A stretch of 64,000 nucleotides of DNA, taken from Leucobacter sp. UT-8R-CII-1-4 (lineage in GTDB: Bacteria > Actinomycetota > Actinomycetes > Actinomycetales > Microbacteriaceae). Location: positions 310,001 through 374,000 of the forward strand of contig NZ_JASCRS010000002.1 of assembly GCF_030010235.1 (NCBI RefSeq), read 5' to 3'. The notes beneath the pieces were generated by a model. The model did not search any database and was not told the origin of the DNA. It saw only the letters and a program-made list of their open reading frames with translations. The number at the start of each line of letters is the position of its first letter. Within the stretch, counting starts at the first letter, position 1. The position numbers were made by a program, and so were the translations under genes. Of the stretch, positions 44,154-52,183 are shown piece after piece.

Positions 44154-44159
44154 ATTCTA
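44154..44159 (-). promoter_or_regulatory. -10 box TAGAAT of the leuCD operon
   Basis: TAGAAT matches the actinobacterial -10 well and sits 6 nt before the leader-peptide ATG. A consensus -35 is not evident. Confidence 0.6.
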
Positions 44160-44307
44160 GCAGTTGCCGCATACCGCTTGACTTCGTGCGAGCAGCGCTG
44201 AATTCCAACCCGACTTTGTGCGCTCGCACGAAGGTTTTCGCAGTGTTCAAGCAAGCAAGGAGCGAAACCATTCAATCTCCCTTCCAACTCACCGCGACTG
44301 AGACGCA

Positions 44308-44346
44308 AAGAAGCGCCCGTTCGACAGACACGAACGGACGCTTCTT
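44308..44346 (-). terminator. Terminator of the lamin-tail protein gene
   Basis: AAGAAGCGCCCGTTCG / ACAGACA / CGAACGGACGCTTCTT is a 16-bp stem with one C-A mismatch. On the minus strand it lies about 60 nt after the stop at 44407 and is followed by TTTGCG. The remaining 44160-44307 shows nothing but the leuC promoter region. Confidence 0.8.
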
Positions 44347-44406
44347 GCCACTCCAAGTAACTCTGTCCAAACACCAAAACGTGCCCCGACAGAGTTGCCT
44401 AGCGCG

Positions 44407-46785
44407 TTAGGCTCGCTTGCGTTTGGTTCCGGCGAGCGCACAGGCACCAGCGACGAGCATGAGCGCGGCAATCGCGCCAATGCCCATCACCGATTCGCCA
44501 CCGGTTGCGGCGAGCGGCTTCGGTTTCTGCTCAGTAATCGCCTTCGAGGTGACGGTAATCGGGGCGCTCGCCAGCACCGTGTCTGGCGCTGAGGCAGCTG
44601 CGACCGTGATGGTGTGCTTGCCTGCCGCAGCGTTCTGCGGAATCTTGGCGTCAAAGGTCAGCTTGCCCGATGCGTCCGTGCTTGCTCCGCCGAGGGTGGT
44701 TGGAGTCGAGTTCATCACAAACACGTATTCGGTGTCTGCGGCGAGCCCTGTCGCGCTGATTGTTAGTGTGCCACCGGCTGGCACGCTTGCGGCTCCAAGC
44801 ACAATTGTTGGGGTTCCGGGCACCTCGGGATCAACCTGATCAAGCCCAAGGTCACAGTTCACGGTGCCTGACCAGAGCGAGTGCCCGCCGTTGTTGCCGT
44901 CATCTGCTCGGATCACTTCTTTGACTCCGTTTACACAGGTGCTATCCGGAGTGATCGCGAACCCCTCAAGGTTGAGGTTCGCAAGTTCGCTTGGCCGGTT
45001 GTAGACGCGGTCAATCGCAAATTTCCCACTGGCATCCAGCTTCATCAGGGTTGCCGAGCCGCCAACGCTGTCGTCGCCCACTGCCCACATGCGGTTGTTG
45101 TCAAAATCCCACTGCGCCTCAGCGATGAGTGGCATGCCGGTATCGATTGTCGCAATGCGCTGAAAACCGCCGTCGATGTTGTTCAGGGTGTAGGCGTAAA
45201 GGTGTCCGTTCTTTTCTAGCGCCAGGAAAAACACGCCAGTACCGTGTCCCGGGTAGCGCGCTGGATCATAGGCCTCGCCAGTGTTCTCATCGATGAATCC
45301 GCCGTCGGTGAGAAACTCGTCAGGCACCCAGGTAATTCCTTCAAACCCGAGATTCGAGTCTGGGCCAGGTGCGGTACTCAGGACGCCGTCAAAGTCGGCC
45401 GTCAGATCCCACTGGTTGGTGGGGTGCAGAACGGTGCTCGCCTCGTTTGGGTCGTATCGCAGCACGCTATCGAGGACGACCTTCTTGTTGGTGTTGTCGC
45501 GCTCCGTCGTGATGTACAGGTAGCCGTCAGGGCCAACCGTGATGCCCTCTGAGTCTGGCTGTCCACCGCCGTTTGGAAAGACGATCTGCTTGCCTTCAGC
45601 CCAACCGCCCGACGGGTCTTTGATCCAGCGATCGTTTTCTTTGACCAGGCGGTAAAGGTGGCTCTTATTCTTCACTGCCCACATCACGTCTGGTGCGCTT
45701 GGATCAATATCGAGCCCGGACACGTCCTGACCAGAAACAGCCGAATCAAACTGGCACTGGTTATCTGAGGTGTACCACTTCTGGCTTCCCGGCCAAGAAA
45801 TTCCGCCAGCAATTTCCTCGGCAAGGTCTGAGGGTGGCTGGGTCTGGCAGGGCACTGTGCTGCCCTCGCTGCTGTCGATAATGCGTCCACTGCAAGCAGA
45901 GGCGTTTGATTCGCCCCAGCTATCGCTCTCGGTGTGCAGCCAGCGGCCGGTACCGTCGCCACAGCTCGACCACGAACCCGGTTCGGCATCTTGCTTGCCG
46001 TAGGTCACCGAGTCAACCAGCGTGGTGCCGTCGGCAAGGTAAAGATTTACCGAGTCTCCGCCTGCGGAAAGCCCCTGGTTCGAACGCAAGACCAAGAAGC
46101 CTCCTGCTGGCACCACGGTGCCTGCAGGCACCGCACTCTGATCAGCCAGGGTCAGCGCTGCCGGAGCGTGTCCGTTGTCTGACTGCAGCCAAGCCGAAAT
46201 GTCGATGTCGGTGTCACCACTGTTGTAAAGCTCGTAGGCATCGGTGTAAGGCTCAATATTGGCCGAAGTCACCTCATTGATTTTGATGTTTTGCCACGGC
46301 TGCGTTTCTGGCTCGGTCGTGGTCGAGTTAGGGTTTGCCGCCCCTGGGGTCTTGCTGCTCAGCTGAACAAAGTCACCGGTGCCATTTGGTAGACGACCCC
46401 AACTACTCAGGTGCTGATCGCCCCACTCATAGGCATCAAGCTGGGTGACTCCATCTGCTGCGAGCAACGTCAGCTTGTCGCTTTTCTTCAGTTTGAACGA
46501 AGCATCATTCACTACGTAAAAACCACCTGGATCAAGCACCGTCGTCGCTGGCACCGTGTAGGTAACCACGTTCTGGCGGCCATTTAGCGTGACACCCGAA
46601 ATATCGAGCGGGGTGTCGCCACTATTCATCAGCTCAACCCAGTCTGGTGAGCCGTCAGTTTCAATCTCGTTGATCACGAGTTGCGGGGTTTCTGGGGCAG
46701 CAATCGCAAGTGGTGCACCCAGCAGAGTGAAGGCAGCGACGCCGAGCACCCCCGCGAGTGTCTTGGTCAGTGTGTGTCGAGGCAC
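44407..46785 (-). CDS. Surface-anchored protein with two lamin-tail domains and a beta-propeller-like core
   Basis: This is a 792-residue secreted protein. A signal peptide (about 1-30) is followed by lamin-tail domain 1 (about 33-150, LVINEIETDGSPDWVELMNSG), lamin-tail domain 2 (about 165-300, IKINEVTSANIEPYTDAYEL), a 300-residue esterase/phytase-like propeller region (VSGLDIDPSAPDVMWAVKN; GFEGITWVPDEFL) and an Ig-like domain. It ends in the sorting signal LAATGG, a hydrophobic helix and KRKRA, the LAXTG type used by class E sortases. GTG start with AAAGGA upstream. It may bind or hydrolyse extracellular phosphate esters or DNA; not proven. Confidence 0.8.
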   Translation of the reverse strand: MPRHTLTKTLAGVLGVAAFTLLGAPLAIAAPETPQLVINEIETDGSPDWVELMNSGDTPLDISGVTLNGRQNVVTYTVPATTVLDPGGFYVVNDASFKLKKSDKLTLLAADGVTQLDAYEWGDQHLSSWGRLPNGTGDFVQLSSKTPGAANPNSTTTEPETQPWQNIKINEVTSANIEPYTDAYELYNSGDTDIDISAWLQSDNGHAPAALTLADQSAVPAGTVVPAGGFLVLRSNQGLSAGGDSVNLYLADGTTLVDSVTYGKQDAEPGSWSSCGDGTGRWLHTESDSWGESNASACSGRIIDSSEGSTVPCQTQPPSDLAEEIAGGISWPGSQKWYTSDNQCQFDSAVSGQDVSGLDIDPSAPDVMWAVKNKSHLYRLVKENDRWIKDPSGGWAEGKQIVFPNGGGQPDSEGITVGPDGYLYITTERDNTNKKVVLDSVLRYDPNEASTVLHPTNQWDLTADFDGVLSTAPGPDSNLGFEGITWVPDEFLTDGGFIDENTGEAYDPARYPGHGTGVFFLALEKNGHLYAYTLNNIDGGFQRIATIDTGMPLIAEAQWDFDNNRMWAVGDDSVGGSATLMKLDASGKFAIDRVYNRPSELANLNLEGFAITPDSTCVNGVKEVIRADDGNNGGHSLWSGTVNCDLGLDQVDPEVPGTPTIVLGAASVPAGGTLTISATGLAADTEYVFVMNSTPTTLGGASTDASGKLTFDAKIPQNAAAGKHTITVAAASAPDTVLASAPITVTSKAITEQKPKPLAATGGESVMGIGAIAALMLVAGACALAGTKRKRA

Positions 46786-46927
46786 TGGTGTTCCTTTTAG
46801 CTCAGGACAAGTTTGTCCCTGCTATCCGAACAGCCGCAGATTTCCGTCAACTGACTCCAAGGTTTCTTTGCGGTGAACGCTCGGCGCCGTGGCAGGGGCT
46901 GGGTGATCCAGCGCCCCCAAAAACTGC

Positions 46928-47947
46928 CTAGTGGTTGTCACCCTCTGGTGCGCCAAGGTGCAGCTTCTCGCCGCTTGCCTTCGCATCGCGGCGCATCTTC
47001 ACGAGGCTCGCAATCGTAGCGATCGCCATCGAGGCAACAATCACGCCAAGCGACATCCAAGTGCTGATGTCAGGAACCGGAACTGGATTGCCACCGTTGA
47101 TAAACGGCAATTCGTTTTCGTGCAGCGCATGCAGGATCAGCTTCACGCCGATAAAGGCGAGGATCGCGGCGATACCGTATTTCAGGTACACCAGCTTGTC
47201 GAGCAGACCTCCCAAGAGGAAATACAGCTGACGCAGACCCATCAAGGCAAACACGTTCGCGGTAAACACGATGAACGGGCTCTGGGTAATACCAAAGATC
47301 GCGGGAATCGAATCGAGCGCAAACAACAGGTCGGTGGTGCCGAGCGAAATAAAGACGAGCATGAACGGGGTCCACATACGCTTGCCGTCGACCGTGGTGC
47401 GCAGCTTGCCGCCGTCATACTCTTCGCTAATCGGCACAAATTTCTTCACCTGGCGGATCAGCCAGCTATCGCCCTGGTCCGCGTTTTCATCGTGGCGAAT
47501 CTGCTGCCAAGCGGTCCAGATCAACCAGGCACCGAAGATGAAGAAGACCGCGATGAAGCGCTCAATAATCGCAGCACCGGCCAAGATGAAGAGGCCACGG
47601 AAGATCAACGCGAGCACAATACCCACCATGAGTGCGCGCTGCTGGTAAGCCTTCGGTACGTTAAATCCGGCGAGGATCAGCACGAACACGAAGAGATTGT
47701 CGATCGAGAGGCTGTACTCGGTAAGCCAGCCCGCCAAAAACTCGCTGCCATGCTGAGCGTCTCCGATAAGGAAAAGCACGCCCGCAAAAATGAGGGCCAA
47801 CAATACGTAAAACCCGACCCAGAGACTCGCCTCACGCATCGAAGGAACGTGCGGGCGCTTCACGATGAGCAGCAGGTCAACGATCAGGATGGTGAGCAAA
47901 ATCACCATCGATCCGATTTCGAACCAAAGTGGAAGTTGGGTGGTCAT
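46928..47947 (-). CDS. alx: TerC/Alx-family membrane protein (probable Mn2+ exporter)
   Basis: The 339-residue protein has about nine membrane helices. The family acidic motifs are present: TEYSLSIDNLFVFVLILAGF and SLGTTDLLFALDSIPAIFGI, the two Asp-containing repeats thought to carry Mn2+. TerC/Alx/MntP-type proteins relieve manganese excess. The 5' region (47950-48105) looks like a yybP-ykoY manganese riboswitch, which supports the assignment. Tellurite resistance, the historical name, is less likely. Confidence 0.87.
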   Translation of the reverse strand: MTTQLPLWFEIGSMVILLTILIVDLLLIVKRPHVPSMREASLWVGFYVLLALIFAGVLFLIGDAQHGSEFLAGWLTEYSLSIDNLFVFVLILAGFNVPKAYQQRALMVGIVLALIFRGLFILAGAAIIERFIAVFFIFGAWLIWTAWQQIRHDENADQGDSWLIRQVKKFVPISEEYDGGKLRTTVDGKRMWTPFMLVFISLGTTDLLFALDSIPAIFGITQSPFIVFTANVFALMGLRQLYFLLGGLLDKLVYLKYGIAAILAFIGVKLILHALHENELPFINGGNPVPVPDISTWMSLGVIVASMAIATIASLVKMRRDAKASGEKLHLGAPEGDNH

Positions 47948-47953
47948 ATAGCT

Positions 47954-48105
47954 CTTTCGGCCGGTTCACACCTATTTTAGGGTGTGGTTATCGCCGAAAG
48001 TCTCTTCCCATCACTTCGAAAATCACGGTGATGCGCCCGAACCGGCGAGGCGTCGAAGCCCCGCGTATTGACGGCACAGGCGAAACGGAATACTCCCCTT
48101 CGTGC
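47954..48105 (-). promoter_or_regulatory. Candidate yybP-ykoY (Mn2+) riboswitch with anti-SD pairing
   Basis: On the minus strand the leader has GGGGAGTATTCC (from about 48098), CGTCAATACG, and GGGAAGAGACTTTCGG, recalling the conserved GGGGAGUA and GCAAGACC-like loops of yybP-ykoY RNAs. Its last element CTTTCGGC (48000-47993) is perfectly complementary over 8 nt to GCCGAAAG (47961-47954), which contains the gene's Shine-Dalgarno region. A CACACC/GGTGTG hairpin (47967-47986) lies between. Confidence 0.6.
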
Positions 48106-48221
48106 TTTTTAGTCTAGCTGACTCGCGAGGTTCAATCTGACAGCACAGCTTTCCCTATAGGTATCTCTTCAGACAACTGCCCATTACGATTTACTAGACG
48201 CCCACGCGAAAGGACCCCCCA

Positions 48222-48983
48222 GTGAACGCGCGCTCAACCAATTCAATCGAACGAAGCTCCGTCAAGGGCCCCGGTGCGGCTTCGCGCACGCTCGCTGGGT
48301 TCATCTTCGCCAGCCGTTGGCTGCAGGCTCCCCTGTACCTGGGCCTCATCATTGCGCAGGCAATCTACGTCGCACTGTTTTTTGTTGAGCTCTGGCACCT
48401 TCTCGAAAAGGTGATCACCACCGGCCAAATCAACGAAACCGACGTCATGCTGAGCGTGCTGGCGCTGATCGACATTGTGATGATCGCGAACCTCCTGATC
48501 ATGGTGATCATAGGAGGCTACGAGACCTTCGTCTCGAAGATTCGGGTGAATGGGCACCATGACGAACCAGACTGGCTCTCACATGTAAACGCCAACCTCC
48601 TCAAGGTGAAGCTCGCGATTTCGATTATCTCGATCTCGTCGATTCACCTGTTGAAGACCTTCATCGAGGTCGGCCGCATGGAGAACGGCCTGGTTTATGA
48701 CGCTTCTGGCAAGGTCATCTACTCAAGCGATGGCGTGATGTGGGAGGTTATCATTCACCTCGCGTTTATCGTTTCTGCATTGGCTCTCGCTTGGATCGAC
48801 CGCATGAGTCATCATGACTCTGTACACACGAAGCCTGCCGCTGAGGCACCGGTCGTTCACAGCGCACCAGCTGAGCCAACTCCCCAAGCATCTTCCACCG
48901 CTGAGCAGGATGGATACGTCACCGTGCGCTTGCCTGCCGGGTCTGCGCTTCCCGATGGCGCCGAGGTAGTCACCGGAAAGTAA
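48222..48983 (+). CDS. yqhA: YqhA/UPF0114 family membrane protein
   Basis: This 253-residue protein has four membrane helices and the UPF0114 (TIGR00645) features SRWLQAPLYLGLIIAQAIYV, IDIVMIANLLIMVIIGGYE and a histidine-rich WIDRMSHHDSVH region. A cytosolic, Ala/Pro-rich tail of about 55 residues is an extension not usual in the family. GTG start with AAAGGA 7-8 nt upstream. Function unknown. Divergent from alx. Confidence 0.85.
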   Translation: MNARSTNSIERSSVKGPGAASRTLAGFIFASRWLQAPLYLGLIIAQAIYVALFFVELWHLLEKVITTGQINETDVMLSVLALIDIVMIANLLIMVIIGGYETFVSKIRVNGHHDEPDWLSHVNANLLKVKLAISIISISSIHLLKTFIEVGRMENGLVYDASGKVIYSSDGVMWEVIIHLAFIVSALALAWIDRMSHHDSVHTKPAAEAPVVHSAPAEPTPQASSTAEQDGYVTVRLPAGSALPDGAEVVTGK

Positions 48984-49011
48984 CGTGTAGCGCGAGAGTT
49001 CGCGTGACACG

Positions 49012-49035
49012 AGTCGCCGGCGGCACTCGGCGACT
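49012..49035 (+). terminator. Hairpin after yqhA
   Basis: AGTCGCCG / 8-nt loop / CGGCGACT is a perfect 8-bp stem 29 nt after the yqhA stop, without a U-run. A smaller CTGCGC/GCGCAG hairpin near 49096-49117 may serve the convergent glpQ. Confidence 0.55.
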
Positions 49036-49134
49036 ATCGGTGTCGCAAAAACGCCCAGGCAACGCTGAAACAGGACGGCGCAAGGGAATGTTCATCTGCG
49101 CTGCGTTTGTCGCGCAGGGAACGGTTCCAGCAGG

Positions 49135-49983
49135 TTAACCCAGCCCCAGCGTCTCGACCGCCACATCAGCGCGATCAGTAATAATCCCGTCAACTCCAAG
49201 CTCGACGAGCGCACGCATCTCGGCTGGGTCGTTAATGGTCCAGACATGCACTTCGACACCCGAGCGATGCGCCGCAGCAATCAGCTTCGGCGTCACCACC
49301 CGAACTGGTCCCTGTTTCACTGGAATCTGCAGGGCGTCGAAACCAGCAAGCGCTTTGGCTTGCGCTCGTTTTCCACCAAATTTAGTGGCCAGCACAATGC
49401 GCAATATACCGCCGTACCCGGGTGATGAAGCCGGCCTGTGGACAGGCTGTTGCGATGAGCCCGACAGAGCTGTTTTGGAGTTTGACCGGAGCTCACGCGC
49501 CACACGAGCAGCGGCTTCAAGCGCTTCTTGCCGCCGCGCGTCCGAAAAACTGGTGATCAGCACTCTGTCGCAAAACTCCCCCGCAATTTCACCGGCAGGG
49601 GTCGCAGCTGAAGCAGACTTAATATCGACGTTGAAGTGCATCTCAGGAAAAGCCTCAAGCGCATCGCGCAAGGAAATGAGCCCTCCGCGATCCGCAAGGA
49701 GTTCCTTGAACTCGGCAAAGCTCAGATCCGCTACGAGCCGTGGATCCCCCGCTATGCGCTGAAGATCATCGTCATGGCAGATCACCACTACCCCATCACG
49801 AGTGAGATGCACGTCAATTTCGAGGTAGCGCACCCCGATTGCTTGCGCCGCCGCAATCGACATTCTGGAGTTATCAGCCATCTCGTTGCCGTTGGGCATT
49901 CGCCCAACAAGCCCGCGGTGAGCAAATACCCGAGGCAACCCGCCGCGAGTCAGAAACGGGTGAGTCATGTATGCGCCGTTCAT
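49135..49983 (-). CDS. glpQ: Glycerophosphodiester phosphodiesterase
   Basis: The 282-residue TIM-barrel enzyme hydrolyses glycerophosphodiesters to glycerol-3-phosphate and an alcohol. VFAHRGLVGRMPNGNEMADNS and LEIDVHLTRDGVVVICHDDDLQR contain the catalytic His pair and metal-binding Glu/Asp; VHVWTINDPAEMRALVELGVDGIITD is the usual C-terminus. No signal peptide, so cytosolic. An insertion rich in Ser/Gln (about residues 160-195) breaks the barrel homology. MTHPFL at residue 6 is an alternative start. Confidence 0.9.
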   Translation of the reverse strand: MNGAYMTHPFLTRGGLPRVFAHRGLVGRMPNGNEMADNSRMSIAAAQAIGVRYLEIDVHLTRDGVVVICHDDDLQRIAGDPRLVADLSFAEFKELLADRGGLISLRDALEAFPEMHFNVDIKSASAATPAGEIAGEFCDRVLITSFSDARRQEALEAAARVARELRSNSKTALSGSSQQPVHRPASSPGYGGILRIVLATKFGGKRAQAKALAGFDALQIPVKQGPVRVVTPKLIAAAHRSGVEVHVWTINDPAEMRALVELGVDGIITDRADVAVETLGLG

Positions 49984-50059
49984 GTTGAGATTGTTGGCTC
50001 AAGTGTATGCCGTCAGGTGATTAACTTCTCGGCTATTTACGGCAGCTAGAATCCTGCCC

Positions 50060-51265
50060 ATGCACAGCCAGCCGCGACGTGGCCCGAGAGGGCGAGAGGT
50101 ATTTCGAGTGTTTCTGAAACTCGGCCTCACGTCGTTTGGTGGCCCGGTCGCGCACCTTGGCTTCTTTCGCGAAGAATTTGTTGCGAAAAGACGCTGGATC
50201 GGCGAACGTCAATTCGCCGAGCTTCTTGCCCTCTGCCAGTTTTTGCCTGGCCCAACTTCGAGCCAACTCGGTTTCGCGATTGGCCTCAGACGCGCTGGAT
50301 ACCTTGGCGCAGTACTGGCTTGGCTCGCGTTCACACTGCCGTCAGCGCTCCTGCTCATGCTTTTTGCCGCAAGCACCAGTTTTTTCTCCGGGCCAGTTGG
50401 TACCGGAGTCCTTGCGGGGTTGCATGCTGTCGCGGTCGCCGTTGTAGCGCACGCGATCTGGGGTATGGCGCGCACGCTTACGCCCGACATTCGACGCATG
50501 GTGATAGCCGTGACTGCCGCCGTATTGGCGTTGCTCATACCGAGCGCAATCGGGCAAGTTTCTGCGATCCTGGTCGGACTTGTTGCCGGTCTTGTCTGCT
50601 GCCAAACCACGCTCGCAGACAAAGCGGAGCACCCGACTAGCTTTTTTGAGGTGAGTAGAGCCGTGGCGTTGAGCTGCGTTGCTGCGTTGATCGGCTTGCT
50701 CACACTATTGCCCGTTTTGGCGTCGCTCACGGGCAACCCGATCATACAAATGGCCGATGCTACGTCTCGCTCTGGCGCACTTGTCTTCGGCGGCGGCCAC
50801 GTCATGCTCCCGTTGCTGCAGGCAGAACCTGCCATTGCCGCATCAGTGTCGACAGAACAATTCTTCGCCGGCTACAGCGCAGCGCAAGCAGTGCCCGGCC
50901 CACTATTCACATTTGCCGCCTATCTGGGAGAGGTGGCGCAACCTGGCGGTGGACCGGGGATGGCGATTGTCGCCTTGATCGCAGTGTTTTTGCCCGGCAT
51001 GCTGCTTCTCCTTGCTGTCTTGCCGTTCTGGGCGAGCTTGCGCCAAATGCCCGGCGCAGCTGCCGCGCTCAGCGGTGCAAACGCTGCCGTTGTTGGCCTA
51101 CTGATCGCGGCCCTTTGTGATCCGCTCATCTCGACCGGAATAACGAGCGTGTTTACGCTGCTCCTAGCTCTCGCCTGCCTTGCGGCACTGTTTTTTCGAG
51201 TGCCAGCTTGGGGTGTGGTGGCTGCGGGCGGTGTGGCCGGCGCCGCATATTCACTACTTCAATGA
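50060..51265 (+). CDS. chrA: Chromate transporter, long-chain CHR family
   Basis: The 401-residue protein is a two-repeat CHR transporter with about ten helices. Repeat 1 has FLKLGLTSFGGPVAHLGFF and QFLPGPTSSQLGFAIGLRRAG; repeat 2 has GALVFGGGHVMLPLL and SAAQAVPGPLFTFAAYLGE. It should expel chromate by antiport in the cytoplasmic membrane; some homologues handle other anions. TAGAAT lies 7 nt before the ATG, with no Shine-Dalgarno site. Not linked to a chrB regulator. Confidence 0.92.
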   Translation: MHSQPRRGPRGREVFRVFLKLGLTSFGGPVAHLGFFREEFVAKRRWIGERQFAELLALCQFLPGPTSSQLGFAIGLRRAGYLGAVLAWLAFTLPSALLLMLFAASTSFFSGPVGTGVLAGLHAVAVAVVAHAIWGMARTLTPDIRRMVIAVTAAVLALLIPSAIGQVSAILVGLVAGLVCCQTTLADKAEHPTSFFEVSRAVALSCVAALIGLLTLLPVLASLTGNPIIQMADATSRSGALVFGGGHVMLPLLQAEPAIAASVSTEQFFAGYSAAQAVPGPLFTFAAYLGEVAQPGGGPGMAIVALIAVFLPGMLLLLAVLPFWASLRQMPGAAAALSGANAAVVGLLIAALCDPLISTGITSVFTLLLALACLAALFFRVPAWGVVAAGGVAGAAYSLLQ

Positions 51266-51315
51266 CTTTGTGGGCGCCCGTTTTCGGGGTGACCCATTTG
51301 TTCAGCACCCGTTGG

Positions 51316-52134
51316 CTAGCCGATCGGCGGTCGAGCTCCAAGATGCGGGCCCTGACTCACTACCTCGCGGCAGGTGATGCGGATGGTGTCTTCCGAAGCG
51401 TCATACACATGCCTGGCAGCAAGTCTGCCCGCAGCCAACACTCCGGCCAGCCACGTAAAGGTAGTCGCGTCGAGAGGCGGTTCACCGGCTACCGCGCGCA
51501 TTAATTGCAGCATCAGCATTTCACTGAGCCCAACGTGCGGGCCATTCGCAAAACTCAAACCCAGCAGAGGCGGTGCCGCTGCCGCAGGAATGAGACGCAG
51601 AGTCCAGGTTACTGTTTGCCGGGTGCTCTCGTTTGCCGTGTCGACCAGCCGAATCGTTGGCGGTGCTGGTTGCTGCACTGAGTCAAGCAGCTCAAATTCT
51701 TTCGAGGCTTCGTCGGAGATGAGCAAGCTCGGTTTACCCAGGCGAGCATAGGCGTTCACCCAGCGCTGTTCGCCAAGCCCGTGGGGTGCCACCACCGGTA
51801 CGAGCGTGGGATCCTCGACTATTGCGTCCGCCAACCCTTCCAAGTCAACACCGGCCGCCTCGAATGATTCAATTTCTGGCACGTCGAGGCCAAGCAGAGC
51901 GGCTGCGGCGCGGGCCTTGGCGAACGCGGTATCAAATCGTGCGGCAATTGCGGCATCGTCAACGACCAGCGTGGCTGCTCCTGGTAAGACTCGTGCGGCT
52001 TGCCGATCAAGCCAGTGGTCAAGTTTGACGTCTTCGCGCTCGCCTGCGAACTGGCTGTAGGCAGCGTCGACGTTTTTTGCGATCCCTGGGAACAGGGCGC
52101 GCATCAGCGCGACTCGATCAGTTTGTTCTGACAC
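51316..52134 (-). CDS. Conserved hypothetical protein of the AAA/VWA cluster
   Basis: This 272-residue soluble protein matches no domain I recognise. It is Ala/Leu-rich, with VTWTLRLIPAAAAPPLLGLSF and FTWLAGVLAAGRLAARHVYDAS in the C-terminal half; the latter look amphipathic or buried, not clearly membrane-spanning. GTG at 52134 with CGGAG 8 nt upstream is preferred to an upstream ATG at 52182. It follows the VWA gene by 49 nt in the same direction, so a shared role with the AAA/VWA pair is inferred from context only. Confidence 0.65.
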   Translation of the reverse strand: MSEQTDRVALMRALFPGIAKNVDAAYSQFAGEREDVKLDHWLDRQAARVLPGAATLVVDDAAIAARFDTAFAKARAAAALLGLDVPEIESFEAAGVDLEGLADAIVEDPTLVPVVAPHGLGEQRWVNAYARLGKPSLLISDEASKEFELLDSVQQPAPPTIRLVDTANESTRQTVTWTLRLIPAAAAPPLLGLSFANGPHVGLSEMLMLQLMRAVAGEPPLDATTFTWLAGVLAAGRLAARHVYDASEDTIRITCREVVSQGPHLGARPPIG

Positions 52135-52183
52135 GATGCACTCCGTTTCTTGTTGCGATGACGCTCTCTGATGCACTTTCACG

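Noticed and set aside
46931..47980. 349-codon plus-strand frame opposite alx
   Set aside because: It is the complement of hydrophobic TerC helices, rich in Glu/His/Arg repeats, with no start signal.
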